Counted from the first letter of the stretch, positions 32,995 to 41,895 are shown. The stretch: DNA of 64,000 nt from Labrys sp. WJW (GCF_001676615.1 NZ_LYXZ01000027.1:62001-126000); one strand, 5' to 3'. The notes: generated from the letters alone by a model not told the origin. Program-made: numbers and translations.

Positions 32995-33768
32995 ATGTAT
33001 CTTGATAAATTCAGGCTCGAGGGCCGGACGGCTTTCATCACCGGCGGCGGCCGCGGCATTGGCCTGGCTTCGGCTGAAGCCTTGCTCGAAGCAGGCGCCA
33101 AGGTGGTGATCTCCGACCACAATGAGGAATTGCTCGCAAGCGCCCGGGACCATCTTGCGACAGCCGGTCACATGATCGACAGCGTGATCCTCGACGTGAC
33201 CAAGCCGGACCAGGTCGCCCGTGCGGCCGCCGAGGCAAATGCCAAGCATGGCGCGGTCGACATCCTCATCGCGAATGCAGGGATTGCCTGGCCCGACACG
33301 CCCGGCGAAGCCATTCCGGACGAGATCTGGAACCGGATCATCGACGTCGATCTCAATGGCGTCTATTGGTCATGCCGGGAATTCGCCAAGCCGATGCTCG
33401 AGCGGGGCTTTGGCTCGATCGTCACGCTAGGCTCGATGTCGGGCCTGATTTCCAACAAGCCCCAGCGTCAAGCCCATTACAACGCAGCCAAAGCGGCCGT
33501 GCATCATCTATCCAAGTCCCTTGGTGGTGAATGGGCTGAGCGGGGCGTACGCGTGAATTCCGTTGCACCAACCTATGTCGACACGCCGATGTCGAATACC
33601 AGCTTCACCGACCCCGAGCGCTTTCCGACCTGGATGGAAATGACGCCGATGAAGCGCGTGGCAAGACCGGACGAAATCGCCTCGGCCATCCTGTTTCTTG
33701 CTTCGGAAGCCTCCAGTGCGATCACGGGAACGACGCTCGTGGTGGACTGCGGCTACACGATCTGGTGA
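32995..33768 (+). CDS. Short-chain dehydrogenase/reductase (polyol or sugar oxidation)
   Basis: A 257-residue classical SDR. The cofactor site is FITGGGRGIGLAS, the NAG motif ILIANAGIAWP, and catalytic S and Y-K lie in LGSMSGLIS and HYNAAKAAVHH. The sequence VDTPMSNTSFTDPERFPTWM is the substrate-loop region. It is the last gene of the transporter operon, 37 bases after the ATPase, so it probably oxidises the imported polyol or its ketose product. A second SDR (27253-27981) is encoded divergently, so two successive oxidations or two substrates are possible. Confidence 0.85.
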   Translation: MYLDKFRLEGRTAFITGGGRGIGLASAEALLEAGAKVVISDHNEELLASARDHLATAGHMIDSVILDVTKPDQVARAAAEANAKHGAVDILIANAGIAWPDTPGEAIPDEIWNRIIDVDLNGVYWSCREFAKPMLERGFGSIVTLGSMSGLISNKPQRQAHYNAAKAAVHHLSKSLGGEWAERGVRVNSVAPTYVDTPMSNTSFTDPERFPTWMEMTPMKRVARPDEIASAILFLASEASSAITGTTLVVDCGYTIW

Positions 33769-33772
33769 TGCT

Positions 33773-34303
33773 TCACCCGACTACTTCGTCAATCCAGCCA
33801 AGCAGCCGTTCGTGATCGAGCGGCTGCGTGGTATCGACATCGAAGATCGGGCCGCGCCGCAACGGCTCCGCCCGCCTGGCAAGCGCATCGAGCTCGGGCA
33901 GGAAGGCTTCGCCCGGATGCCCCGCATGGCGCATATTGAGCCGCTGGCGATAGCGTTCGACGAGGACTTCCGGCGGTGCATGGCACCATACTTCCGCCGT
34001 GCTGCCGACCCCTGCGCGAACAAGATGGACCTCCAGCACATCGCGTGGCTGAAAGCCGAACCAGGCATCGACGATGAAGATCATGCCATCGGGAGCGTCC
34101 CTCACGATCGACCATATCGCCTGGTAGCTCGCTCGTCCCAACTTGCGATTGAATTCGCGATTCCCAACGCCGAGATGGTCAAAAAAAGGCTCTTTGACAC
34201 TATCTAGCGCAAGGATTGGCCATCTGCGTGCGTCGGCAAGAATGCGGGCGACGCTACTCTTGCCGGTAGCCGGCACGCCATTGACAAGGATAGCCTTCTT
34301 CAT
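33773..34303 (-). CDS. P-loop kinase-like NTPase (gluconokinase/CPT-like size)
   Basis: A 176-residue protein beginning MKKAILVNGVPATGKSSVARIL with a Walker A (GVPATGKS). LALDSVKEPFFDHLG is the acceptor-side Asp region, and HAPPEVLVERYRQR carries lid-type Arg residues. It resembles small nucleotide or sugar kinases of the AAA_33/gluconokinase group. It overlaps the end of the ROK gene by four bases (ATGA), so the two are co-translated. It converges on the SDR gene with a 4-base gap. A sugar-phosphate kinase role in the same pathway is a guess. Confidence 0.75.
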   Translation of the reverse strand: MKKAILVNGVPATGKSSVARILADARRWPILALDSVKEPFFDHLGVGNREFNRKLGRASYQAIWSIVRDAPDGMIFIVDAWFGFQPRDVLEVHLVRAGVGSTAEVWCHAPPEVLVERYRQRLNMRHAGHPGEAFLPELDALARRAEPLRRGPIFDVDTTQPLDHERLLGWIDEVVG

Positions 34304-35187
34304 GGCGAAACCAGATCATCCTTCATTCCAGCCAACGCTGCACCAATGACACCGGCGTCATCGCCCAAAACGGCAGGCCTGACCGGGCATTGATACCATG
34401 GCGACAGGGCCGGGGCCCATTCCAATGCCGCGCAAGCCGTTGCGCCCAACCCGCCGCCGAGCAAGAAGAGTTCGGGATCCACGCTGGCGACAATGCTGTC
34501 GATCGCAGCCCTGAGCGGCACCGCCCAGGCCTTGACCACCCTTGTTGCCCTTGCGTCTCCGCTGCGTGCGAGAGCAAGAATCTCGTCCGCGCTCGTTCCA
34601 ACCGCAAGTCCGGCGGCGGCGATATGGCGGCCGAGAGCCGTGCCGGAACTGGTGGTCTCGACGCAACCGATCCGGCCACAATTGCAGACGGCGCCGCCGA
34701 GATCGACCGTCACATGGCCAAGTTGGCCGGCGCTGCGCTGCCCCCGCATCACGGCCCCGTCCAGCACCACCGCACCGCCAATACCGGTGCCAATCGTCAG
34801 CATTGCCACGTGGCGACAGTCGCGGGCGGCGCCCGCCGCAATCTCGCCGACAAGCGCCATGTTGCAATCATTGTCGATGAAGACGCTTTTGCCGGTCTCG
34901 TGCCCGATCGCTTCGGCAAGTTGTATGGCAGACAGGTCGACATATCCGCCCGAGAGCACCTGATTGCGGCGAGCATCGACCCGCCCAGGGACGCCGATGC
35001 CAACCGCTGCAATGCCGGGCCTGTCGAGGGCCTTGATCAGGGCAATGAGGCGGGACGTCAGCGCCGCCGGATCTCGCAATGTCCTTTCAACGAGGCGCTC
35101 CAGGATCCGCCCGGATGCATCGATGCAAGCAGCCCGCACATTGGTCCCGCCAATATCGATGCCGATCGCCAAAGGGGGCTTATACAT
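34300..35187 (-). CDS. ROK-family sugar kinase
   Basis: A 295-residue kinase. AIGIDIGGTNVRAACID is the phosphate-1 loop; LTIGTGIGGAVVLDG and GQLGHVTVDLGG follow; the zinc motif is CNCGRIGCVET. ROK enzymes phosphorylate fructose, allose, glucose or related hexoses. The start at 35187 lies 15 bases after the aldolase stop and puts the DIGGT motif at the normal distance from the N-terminus. Its place between an aldolase and a P-loop kinase suggests that it phosphorylates the ketose made by the SDRs. Confidence 0.87.
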   Translation of the reverse strand: MYKPPLAIGIDIGGTNVRAACIDASGRILERLVERTLRDPAALTSRLIALIKALDRPGIAAVGIGVPGRVDARRNQVLSGGYVDLSAIQLAEAIGHETGKSVFIDNDCNMALVGEIAAGAARDCRHVAMLTIGTGIGGAVVLDGAVMRGQRSAGQLGHVTVDLGGAVCNCGRIGCVETTSSGTALGRHIAAAGLAVGTSADEILALARSGDARATRVVKAWAVPLRAAIDSIVASVDPELFLLGGGLGATACAALEWAPALSPWYQCPVRPAVLGDDAGVIGAALAGMKDDLVSP

Positions 35188-35201
35188 GACAAACTGGCTC
35201 G

Positions 35202-36116
35202 TCAGGCCGCTTGCGCGGCTTTGCCGGCGTGGCGAGCGACCACAGCCTGAATTTCGCGCAGGCGCGGGACCGCAATCGTCGAGAGGCGGTTGGCCGTTTC
35301 GTTGCGATCGAGCGAGATGCAGTCCTTCCACAGGGCACGACCGGCAATGACCCCCGAAGCTCCGTTTCTCATGGCCGTCTCGACTTGACCAAGGAAGGTC
35401 GAATGATCGACACCCGCCGACAAGACTGCCCACGGTACCGCCCCGGCGAGACGAGTAACGCCAGCACAAGCTTCCGCCGTGCCCGGATAGGGCAGCTTCA
35501 AGACCTTCGAGCCGCAGTCCAGACAGATCCTGGTTCCCTCCAGAACCAGTTCCGGCACTTTGGCGACATAGTCCTCGCGACTTTCACCCGGCAGTTCATA
35601 GGTCAGGAATTCAACCACCAACAGGAGATCTTCACGGGCGAAGTCCTCGATGCAACGGCGCAGAATGTCGATGTTATGGATATTGGCCTCGGGCCGATCC
35701 GCACGAAGATACACCATGATCTTGCCGCCCGTGCCCCCCATCGCGCGCACATGGCGGGCATCGATCCCCGGAACCAGGCGCGACAAGCGATAGCCTTCCG
35801 GCGTCTTGTCGAACCCGGACGCATCGAGGCCGATCAGAAGGGCCACATCGCGGGCAAGTACGCCGTCATCCACCACCTTGGGCACGGCACAGATCGGATC
35901 GAGCAGCACGCAGGAGGCCGCACTCGCCAGATACTGGACGATGTCGGACTTGGTTTCGCCAAGCGTCGCGTCACTGATCTTGGCCTGTTCGACCGGGTCG
36001 CTCGCCAGCAAAGAGCGCATACCGCCACGCTGGTCGCATGCAATAACCATCATCATCCCATTGGGGGCGCAGATCTGCTGATAACCGCGAAGCTCCGACG
36101 TCGTCATCCTGGTCAT
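35202..36116 (-). CDS. Class I aldolase, LacD/YihT (tagatose-bisphosphate or sulfofructose-phosphate) type
   Basis: A 304-residue TIM-barrel aldolase. MMMVIACDQRGGMRSLL and SDIVQYLASAASCVLLDPIC are hallmark blocks; the Schiff-base Lys is probably K207 in GSKVLKLPYPG, with GVDHSTFLGQVETAMRNGAS and GVIAGRALWKD near the C-terminus. The family includes tagatose-1,6-bisphosphate aldolase LacD and the sulfofructose-phosphate aldolase YihT. Sulfoquinovose-specific partners (YihS, YihQ) are absent, so a phosphorylated ketose from polyol oxidation is more likely. GGAGAGGGTCTC precedes the ATG at 36116. It diverges from the SorC regulator. Confidence 0.82.
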   Translation of the reverse strand: MTRMTTSELRGYQQICAPNGMMMVIACDQRGGMRSLLASDPVEQAKISDATLGETKSDIVQYLASAASCVLLDPICAVPKVVDDGVLARDVALLIGLDASGFDKTPEGYRLSRLVPGIDARHVRAMGGTGGKIMVYLRADRPEANIHNIDILRRCIEDFAREDLLLVVEFLTYELPGESREDYVAKVPELVLEGTRICLDCGSKVLKLPYPGTAEACAGVTRLAGAVPWAVLSAGVDHSTFLGQVETAMRNGASGVIAGRALWKDCISLDRNETANRLSTIAVPRLREIQAVVARHAGKAAQAA

Positions 36117-36299
36117 GAGACCCTCTCCTAATATCTATGCCCACGGCCGAGCGCCGGACATGTTTGACCATGCCCTTACGCTTGCAACGACGTAGAGGCC
36201 TGCGGCTCTGATCGATTTGCGTTGAACAAGACGCAAATATGCTGCACGGCTCGTGTCCTGTCTGAAAGAACGCGATGCCTCTTGTTTCACAAAGCAACA

Positions 36300-36328
36300 T
36301 GTAACATATTTCTGAAAGGAATTGCAAC
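36300..36328. promoter_or_regulatory. SorC-regulator candidate operator, copy 2
   Basis: This is the reverse-orientation twin of the element at 28515-28543 (26 of 29 identical), with the core TTTCTGAAA. It lies 19 bases before the SorC ATG and 184 bases before the aldolase ATG. Such a position suits autoregulation plus control of the divergent aldolase operon. Confidence 0.65.
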
Positions 36329-36346
36329 CTGTCTGAGAATGCTTCC

Positions 36347-37273
36347 ATGGATGGGTCGGCCACGCGTAAGACACTGCATCTGGTGGCGCGCCTGCACTAT
36401 GAATCGGATCTCTCTCAAGTCGAGATCGCACGGCGCCTGCAACTCTCGACCGCCACCATCTCCCGCTTGCTTCGGAGAGCGCGGGAGGAAGGGATCGTGC
36501 GCATCGAGATTCGCGACTTTGTTGCGCCAGATGAGATCAGGCGCGACTTGATAAACGCTCTCGGCCTAAAGCAGGCCGCCGTGGTGGATACCGTTGAAAT
36601 TGGCTTGCTGGATTCACTTGCCCAGCCGGTCGGTACACTTCTCAAGGAAGCGGGGCTGAAGGATGGCTCCGTTCTCGCCATCGGCTGGGGCCGAGCCGTG
36701 CGCGGCGTGATCCGCGCCGGCCTGCCGCGTATTCCCGGTGTGATCACGGTGCCCGCAACGGGCGGCATCCAGCAAGCGGCACCACATTTCCAGATCAACG
36801 AGTTCGTGCGCCAGGCGGCCGAACAGCTGGGTGGCGAACCAAAATTCATCTTTGCGCCCTATTTGCCGGCCCCTCAGTATCGCGATGCCTTTGTAAGCGA
36901 TCCTGCCGTCCACGAACTCATTTCCCTTTGGGACCATATCGACGTTGCGCTGGTGGGGGTTGGACTGCCGCATACCGTCGACCCCATCCATGCCGGCACC
37001 GTTACGTCTAGCGAACGGGCCCTCACCCATGTCGCGGGGGATGTCATCCGGCATTATTTCGACGAAGACGGCACCATATTGCCATGGGATGGCAACAACA
37101 GCCTGATCGCCGTTTCGCCGGCTCAAATGCGGGCTGTGCCACTCGTCATCGGCGTGGCCGTATCACCGGCGAAGGCGAAGGCAATCATCGGCGCGGTCAG
37201 AGCAAAACTGATCAATGCAGTCGTAACAGATGTGGCCACCGCCGAAGCCATCCTTGGCGAACTGCAAGCCTGA
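36347..37273 (+). CDS. SorC-family sugar-responsive transcriptional regulator
   Basis: A 308-residue regulator. Residues 10-60 hold the helix-turn-helix (LHYESDLSQVEIARRLQLST with ATISRLLRRAREEGIVRIEI). Residues 65-305 form the sugar-phosphate-binding domain (VLAIGWGRAVRGVIRAG; VALVGVGLPHTVDP; HYFDEDGTILPWDGNNSLIA). SorC/DeoR-type members sense phosphorylated sugars or polyols and control their catabolic operons. It diverges from the aldolase-kinase operon. The shared 29-base element at 28515 suggests that it also controls the ABC transporter 8 kb away. Confidence 0.88.
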   Translation: MDGSATRKTLHLVARLHYESDLSQVEIARRLQLSTATISRLLRRAREEGIVRIEIRDFVAPDEIRRDLINALGLKQAAVVDTVEIGLLDSLAQPVGTLLKEAGLKDGSVLAIGWGRAVRGVIRAGLPRIPGVITVPATGGIQQAAPHFQINEFVRQAAEQLGGEPKFIFAPYLPAPQYRDAFVSDPAVHELISLWDHIDVALVGVGLPHTVDPIHAGTVTSSERALTHVAGDVIRHYFDEDGTILPWDGNNSLIAVSPAQMRAVPLVIGVAVSPAKAKAIIGAVRAKLINAVVTDVATAEAILGELQA

Positions 37274-37489
37274 AGGCGACGAAACCCTTCGAACCGTGAA
37301 GGATGCCATTGCAGCGGAAGATCGGATTCTTTTTTCTTGACGATGGGTCAGAGCCATCGGCTCCGCTTCTCCCACCGCCAGGTCCAGGGAACGCGGGGGT
37401 CGATTTCCGGTCCTATTCCTATATGGAGACGGAAATCGGTTGCGGGGGCCCCACAGCCATGGCTTACGCCACAGCGTCCGGAACCGCGA

Positions 37490-38491
37490 TCATCCTAGCC
37501 GCGATTGCTTCCGAAACTGACGCGGCGTAATGCCAGCCATCCGTCGGAAGGCCCGGCTGAAGTGCGCTGGATCCGTATAGCCGGAAGAAAACGAAACATC
37601 GATGATCTTGGCTTCAGTATCGCGCAAAAGTTTACTGGCGTTCTCATATCTGACGGTGTCGAGTATATCCGAATAGGCAAGGCCCAGATGCGAGAGCTTA
37701 CGTTGAAAGGTCCGCGCGCTGACGCCGGCCATCTCCGCAACGGCAGCGAGGCCCGGAATTTCCTCGTCGAGATAGGCCGGCAACATCAATTTGAGGAGCT
37801 CGACGATATCATAGGCAGAAGGACCGTCCTCATGATCGTCCGGCGGAAGACCCAATTCGCCCGGACGACCGGGAAGACTGAGATAGGAGATCGGCACGCT
37901 GACCCAGGCGGCATACTGGCCTGACAGGAAGCGCACGTTTGGCCAGAATGCACGTGTCGCCGGCCGCGGCGTGTAGCACGCTTCAAAGGCGATGGTTGCC
38001 GGCATCCAGTCAGGCCCGGCGAATTGCCGGACGATATGTATGGCGAAGATATTCTGGATCCACTGCGCGTGCTCCAGATGCAGGAATCCATTCGTCCTGG
38101 CGAGCCTGCTGCAAATCCGCACGTGATCGTCATCGTACTCGATCCACATGCTCAGAACCGTATCCTCTCGCGGCGCCCATCTGCAGGCGTGCCGCAGCGC
38201 CATGAGCAGCGTGGGGGATTGAGCGATCAGGGTCCGGGTTTTTCCCCTCATGTGGGAGTAACTGATCCGTTGCGCGGCCAGAAAGCCGAGATCTTCGATA
38301 CCTTGGCTTCTTTGGGCGGTGTCCGCGAAACGGAGTGTCGGGAGCAATGGAATATAGAGATCGCTCTTGTCTTCCAGAGACGACGGCAGCCGGAATTTTT
38401 CCAGAAGCGAACTGGTCGGTGCACCAATATCGTCAAGAATTCCGATGAAGGGCAGAAGAAACTGGCAGCGCGTCAAAGGTATGTTCGCCAT
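37490..38491 (-). CDS. AraC-family transcriptional regulator (Arabinose_bd type)
   Basis: A 333-residue regulator. The N-terminal 200 residues match the Arabinose_bd domain (PF12625): LPSSLEDKSDLYIPLLPTLR, then AAQRISYSHMRGKTRTLIAQ. The C-terminal 90 residues are the double HTH of AraC: VAEMAGVSARTFQRKLSHLG and IIDVSFSSGYTDPAHFSRAF, ending with GITPRQFRKQ. The start at 38491 (MANIPLTRC) is chosen by similarity; the ribosome site is weak. It diverges from an outer-membrane protein gene whose promoter shares a two-box element with the DUF1254 gene. It converges on the SorC gene; the 216 bases between hold no gene. Confidence 0.85.
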   Translation of the reverse strand: MANIPLTRCQFLLPFIGILDDIGAPTSSLLEKFRLPSSLEDKSDLYIPLLPTLRFADTAQRSQGIEDLGFLAAQRISYSHMRGKTRTLIAQSPTLLMALRHACRWAPREDTVLSMWIEYDDDHVRICSRLARTNGFLHLEHAQWIQNIFAIHIVRQFAGPDWMPATIAFEACYTPRPATRAFWPNVRFLSGQYAAWVSVPISYLSLPGRPGELGLPPDDHEDGPSAYDIVELLKLMLPAYLDEEIPGLAAVAEMAGVSARTFQRKLSHLGLAYSDILDTVRYENASKLLRDTEAKIIDVSFSSGYTDPAHFSRAFRRMAGITPRQFRKQSRLG

Positions 38492-38651
38492 CGGATCTCG
38501 CCAAAATGGTAGATTGATACTTCTTACTAGACAGAATTTCGCGAGATTCGTCATCGGCTCGAATGAAGAATATCCCCCAAGAAGCCAAGCGCGTTTCGAC
38601 GCGTCTTTGCAATTCCTGGCGCGTGCGCCCGATCGCAAGAGGCTTTGGCGA

Positions 38652-38722
38652 TTGGCGTGAAATGGCAAGACCGGCGATCGGCCGATGTCCGAAATAGCCT
38701 GAACAAGGTCCATCTGTCGGTC
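38652..38722 (+). promoter_or_regulatory. Two-box promoter element ahead of the outer-membrane protein gene
   Basis: Box 1 TTGGCGTGAAATGGCAAGAC (38652-38671) and box 2 GAACAAGGTCCATCTGTCGG (from 38701) recur on the minus strand at 41965-41896 in front of the DUF1254 gene. Box 1 differs by one base, and both box pairs have 49 bases from start to start. The nearby AraC-family regulator is the obvious candidate to bind them. A fragment of the palindromic repeat (38595-38621) lies just upstream. Confidence 0.65.
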
Positions 38723-38857
38723 CGAAACGATCGGCCGGACGCTGGTGTCGGCTTGCGCGGGCAATCCGCCTCTCGGAACGTCGGCCATGCTGTCCTTCGT
38801 GCGGCGGTCCCTGCTCGCGGGAGCGTGCCGGCGACGGTGAAATGCCAAGGGAAAACA

Positions 38858-39640
38858 GTGCGCAGTCTCGCCATCGGGTTGATTTCGGCATCATTGCTAA
38901 CGCCGGCTTGGGCTTCCGATTTCTCCCAGCCTCCCCCGCCGCACCAGCCCCTCGTCGCGTCGGGCCCAAGCTTCTTCATCACGAGCTATATCTGGGCGAC
39001 CGCAATCAACGGAAAGAGCGCGACCTTCCCGCCGCTTCCCGCCGCTGCCATCAACTTGAGCGTCCGCGACGTGCTCAAAGAACTCAACGGCGCGATGATG
39101 GCCTCCCTGGAGATGCGTGTCGGCCGCTGGAGCTTCCTGGTCGACGGGCAATTTTCCCAGGTCAGCTCCGCGAGCACACTGCCAGGCCCCTTCTTTTCCT
39201 CGGTGAAGCTGCGCTCCCAGAGTTTGACGGTTCAGGGCTCCATCCTTCATCGTGTCTATGAGGGCCCCACCTTTTCGCTGGATGTGGGCGGCGGCGTGCG
39301 GTTCTGGAACCTGAACAACAGACTGGAGGTCCTGCCGGGCCTGGCCAATCTTCGCATCGATCATCGCGATTCCAAGATGTGGGCGGATCCCATCGCCGGC
39401 GCACGGCTCGGGATCAAGCTCGGCGGCCCATGGAGCCTGACGGTGGCCGGTGATATCGGCGGCTTCGATATCGGCTCAAAGTTCACCTGGCAGGCCTTGG
39501 GCAGCGTCAACTACGCCTGGAGCGAAAGCTTGACGTTGAGAGCGGGCTACCGCGCGCTCCATGTCGACTATCGCAGGGGCGACTTTTCGTACGACGTGAC
39601 GCAGCATGGTCCGGTCATGGCAGCAACATATCGATTTTGA
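38858..39640 (+). CDS. Outer-membrane beta-barrel protein
   Basis: A 260-residue protein. A GTG start at 38858 with AAGGGA six bases upstream gives a clean signal peptide (MRSLAIGLISASLLTPAWAS, cleavage near AWA-SDF). A proline-rich stretch SQPPPPHQPL follows. The rest alternates hydrophobic and polar residues with aromatic girdles (SFFITSYIWATAINGK; RVYEGPTFSLDVGGGVRFWN; LTLRAGYRALHVDYRRGDFS) and ends in a terminal Phe (AATYRF), the usual barrel-assembly signal. Similar to porin-like OmpA/OmpW-sized barrels of unknown function. It is followed by the acid phosphatase 41 bases later on the same strand. Confidence 0.75.
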   Translation: MRSLAIGLISASLLTPAWASDFSQPPPPHQPLVASGPSFFITSYIWATAINGKSATFPPLPAAAINLSVRDVLKELNGAMMASLEMRVGRWSFLVDGQFSQVSSASTLPGPFFSSVKLRSQSLTVQGSILHRVYEGPTFSLDVGGGVRFWNLNNRLEVLPGLANLRIDHRDSKMWADPIAGARLGIKLGGPWSLTVAGDIGGFDIGSKFTWQALGSVNYAWSESLTLRAGYRALHVDYRRGDFSYDVTQHGPVMAATYRF

Positions 39641-39681
39641 CTATTCAGTCTATTATTCCAGCGATGTTGAAGGGAATGGGA

Positions 39682-40515
39682 ATGTCCATGATGGAGACTG
39701 CGGTTCGGGCCGCAAATGTTTCCGCGCTTGCGCTGCTTGCACTCAGCGGGCAGGCACTCGCGCAACCGAGCGAGGGCCTGCCCGACGTCACCGATCCACA
39801 TTTCAAGATCGCACCGGGCTATCTGGAGAAATCCGACCTGCCGGACAGCCTGGTCCTTCTGGGGCCGCCACCCGAGAAGGATTCGGCGGCGCTGGCCAGG
39901 GACGAAGAGGCGCGCAAAGCGACGGTCCGGCTGCGTGGCACCGCCCGCTGGGAGCTCGCCTATACCGACGCCGATCTCACCTTCCCGCAGGCCGCCGACA
40001 ATTTTTCCTGCGCAATGGGTATCAAGATCGATGAAAAGCAAACCCCGCGGCTCTATGCGATGATGCGCAAGGTGCTGTCCGATCTCGGACTGTCCACCTA
40101 TGGCATGAAGAACAAGTACAATCGGGTTCGCCCCTTCGTCGTCCACGACGAGGCGACATGCAGGGCGGATCAGGAAGCCATTCTACGGACGGACGGTTCC
40201 TATCCGTCAGGCCATACCGCGGCCGGCTGGGGCTGGGCCCTTATCTTCGCCCAGATCAATCCCGACCGTTCCAACGAGTTGTTCAAGCGCGGCATCGCCT
40301 TCGGGCAGAGCCGCGTGATCTGCAACGCGCATTGGCAGAGCGATGTCGATGCCGGACGCATCATGGGCGCGGCCACCGTTGCACGCCTGCAGACCAATCC
40401 AGCCTTCCTTGCCGACCTCGAGGCGGCCAAAGCGGAAGTGGAGGCGGCGAAGGCCAGGCACGCCGCTCCTACAACCGACTGTGCAGCCGAGGCTACCGCC
40501 TTGTCCGAACAATAG
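39682..40515 (+). CDS. phoN: Class A non-specific acid phosphatase
   Basis: A 277-residue periplasmic enzyme with signal peptide ending near ALAQ (residues 1-28). The PAP2-type catalytic motif is complete: K143-X6-R150-P151 in KNKYNRVRP, PSGH at 175-178 with H178, and S210-R-X5-H217-X3-D221 in SRVICNAHWQSD. Class A acid phosphatases release phosphate from many organic monoesters. The C-terminal tail (residues 235-277) is helical and Ala/Glu-rich. A start at the second of several Met codons (39682) is preferred because AAGGGA is correctly spaced. It is probably co-transcribed with the barrel protein. Confidence 0.9.
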   Translation: MSMMETAVRAANVSALALLALSGQALAQPSEGLPDVTDPHFKIAPGYLEKSDLPDSLVLLGPPPEKDSAALARDEEARKATVRLRGTARWELAYTDADLTFPQAADNFSCAMGIKIDEKQTPRLYAMMRKVLSDLGLSTYGMKNKYNRVRPFVVHDEATCRADQEAILRTDGSYPSGHTAAGWGWALIFAQINPDRSNELFKRGIAFGQSRVICNAHWQSDVDAGRIMGAATVARLQTNPAFLADLEAAKAEVEAAKARHAAPTTDCAAEATALSEQ

Positions 40516-40758
40516 GGCAGTTCCGGCCGGGTGAGCCCCTTCTGCGCGCCCGTCCGACGCAGAGAGAACATGGGCACGCAAGAATAGCGTGCTCAAGCAA
40601 GCGGAAGACCAATCGTATAATGGCCTCGGCGAGGCAGGCCGATGATCCGATACTGTCATTGCGGGACAATTCGAGAGCTTGGCGGCTTGCCCCCAGCTAG
40701 CCTGGTCGTGACTTCATGTCGCCGCTGCAACAAAATCAGCCTGCGTCTCCCTTGAGGC

Positions 40759-41793
40759 TCAGTTCAAGGGATTTGCTTCCGGAACCTTCCACGTCCCGCT
40801 GACAATGGATTGCTCCGGACGATAGAGCCGTGTGGTGTAGTTCCAACCCTCGACGATCGGCAGGCAGTTGGGGATCTTGCCGTCACAGCCGCCGAACTGG
40901 ATCGTCACCGAGCCATCCGCATTCTTCTTGGCGGTGATGCTGTTGATCGAATAGGCGTTGTAGGCGTTTTTCTCGAAGAAGCCCTTTGGGTTGTAAACGC
41001 TGACAGACCAGAAATCCTTTACCGGCACATGCGCCGGCACGTTGAGGGTGTGCACTGTCTGGCCATCGTTTTTCGCGGGCGTGAAGCTCACATAGATGGC
41101 GTCCCTGTCCGGAATACCGCCCCATCCGGCGGCTGTGCCGATCAAGTGCTGGATCGGATCGACCTGGCCACGGGCTCCAAAGGCGCCCCGGAAAGACGTC
41201 TGATGTTTCGCCAAGGCGAGCAGCGCATTACGGATATCCGTGAGACTGGCTTCGTCCCAGTTTGGAAGGTCGAGCCTGCCTGTCTCCTTCTGGCTGACCT
41301 TGATCGCATCCTGGAGCCTGTGGACCTCGTCGAGATCCTTCGGGTCGTTGGGATCGACCAATGTCCGGACGGCTACGAAGGCATATCGGGTACCAACCGA
41401 CTTCTGCGTCAGTGTCACCGGCTTCGTGCCGTAGGCAACGATCGGCAGGTAGTGATCCTGGTCAACGACCATCATCGACATATAGCGCTTGCCAGCGTCG
41501 GGCTGCGAGAGCGTTACCGGGCCGCCGGCGAGATCAAATACCGCAAACGAATAGAGCGTATCCCGGTTCATGCGAATGACGGTTTGATTGTCGATCGACG
41601 CGGGCTCTCGGGAGTGTTGAAACTTGCCCAGTCTGCCTATGACCTTTGCATTCATCGCGAGGTAGTGGTCGGTTTCAGCACGCAGGAAATTGTCGACGGT
41701 GACCGGCATTGCGCTGCCTGGCACCTGGGCGAATGCTCCACCGGTCAGTGCGATTGAAGCAAATGCGAGACCGATCCCAACCAAGCGGAACAT
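40759..41793 (-). CDS. DUF1254/DUF1214 domain secreted protein
   Basis: A 344-residue exported protein. The signal peptide MFRLVGIGLAFASIALTGGA ends near AFA. The N-terminal part (VTVDNFLRAETDHYLAMNAK, IRMNRDTLYSFAVFDLAGGP) is DUF1254; the C-terminal part (DFWSVSVYNPKGFFEKNAYN and FGGCDGKIPNCLPIVEGWNY) is DUF1214. Function of the family is unknown; a wall or polymer-related enzyme has been suggested for some. GGAGAGG seven bases before the ATG at 41793 decides the start. It faces the phosphatase gene convergently, and its promoter carries the same two-box element as the barrel-protein gene. Confidence 0.8.
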   Translation of the reverse strand: MFRLVGIGLAFASIALTGGAFAQVPGSAMPVTVDNFLRAETDHYLAMNAKVIGRLGKFQHSREPASIDNQTVIRMNRDTLYSFAVFDLAGGPVTLSQPDAGKRYMSMMVVDQDHYLPIVAYGTKPVTLTQKSVGTRYAFVAVRTLVDPNDPKDLDEVHRLQDAIKVSQKETGRLDLPNWDEASLTDIRNALLALAKHQTSFRGAFGARGQVDPIQHLIGTAAGWGGIPDRDAIYVSFTPAKNDGQTVHTLNVPAHVPVKDFWSVSVYNPKGFFEKNAYNAYSINSITAKKNADGSVTIQFGGCDGKIPNCLPIVEGWNYTTRLYRPEQSIVSGTWKVPEANPLN

Positions 41794-41895
41794 AGGCATA
41801 CCTCTCCATTCAAGGCCGCGCGGAGTAGCGACGTGGGGCGATTCCACAATGTGCGGCACGGGACAACTCAAGCACTGTCCAACCCATCGCGATCT

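Noticed and set aside
35202..36116. Sulfoquinovose (sulfo-glycolysis) operon
   Set aside because: The aldolase resembles YihT, but YihS, YihQ, YihV-type kinase and YihU are absent; the transporter and SDRs fit polyols better.
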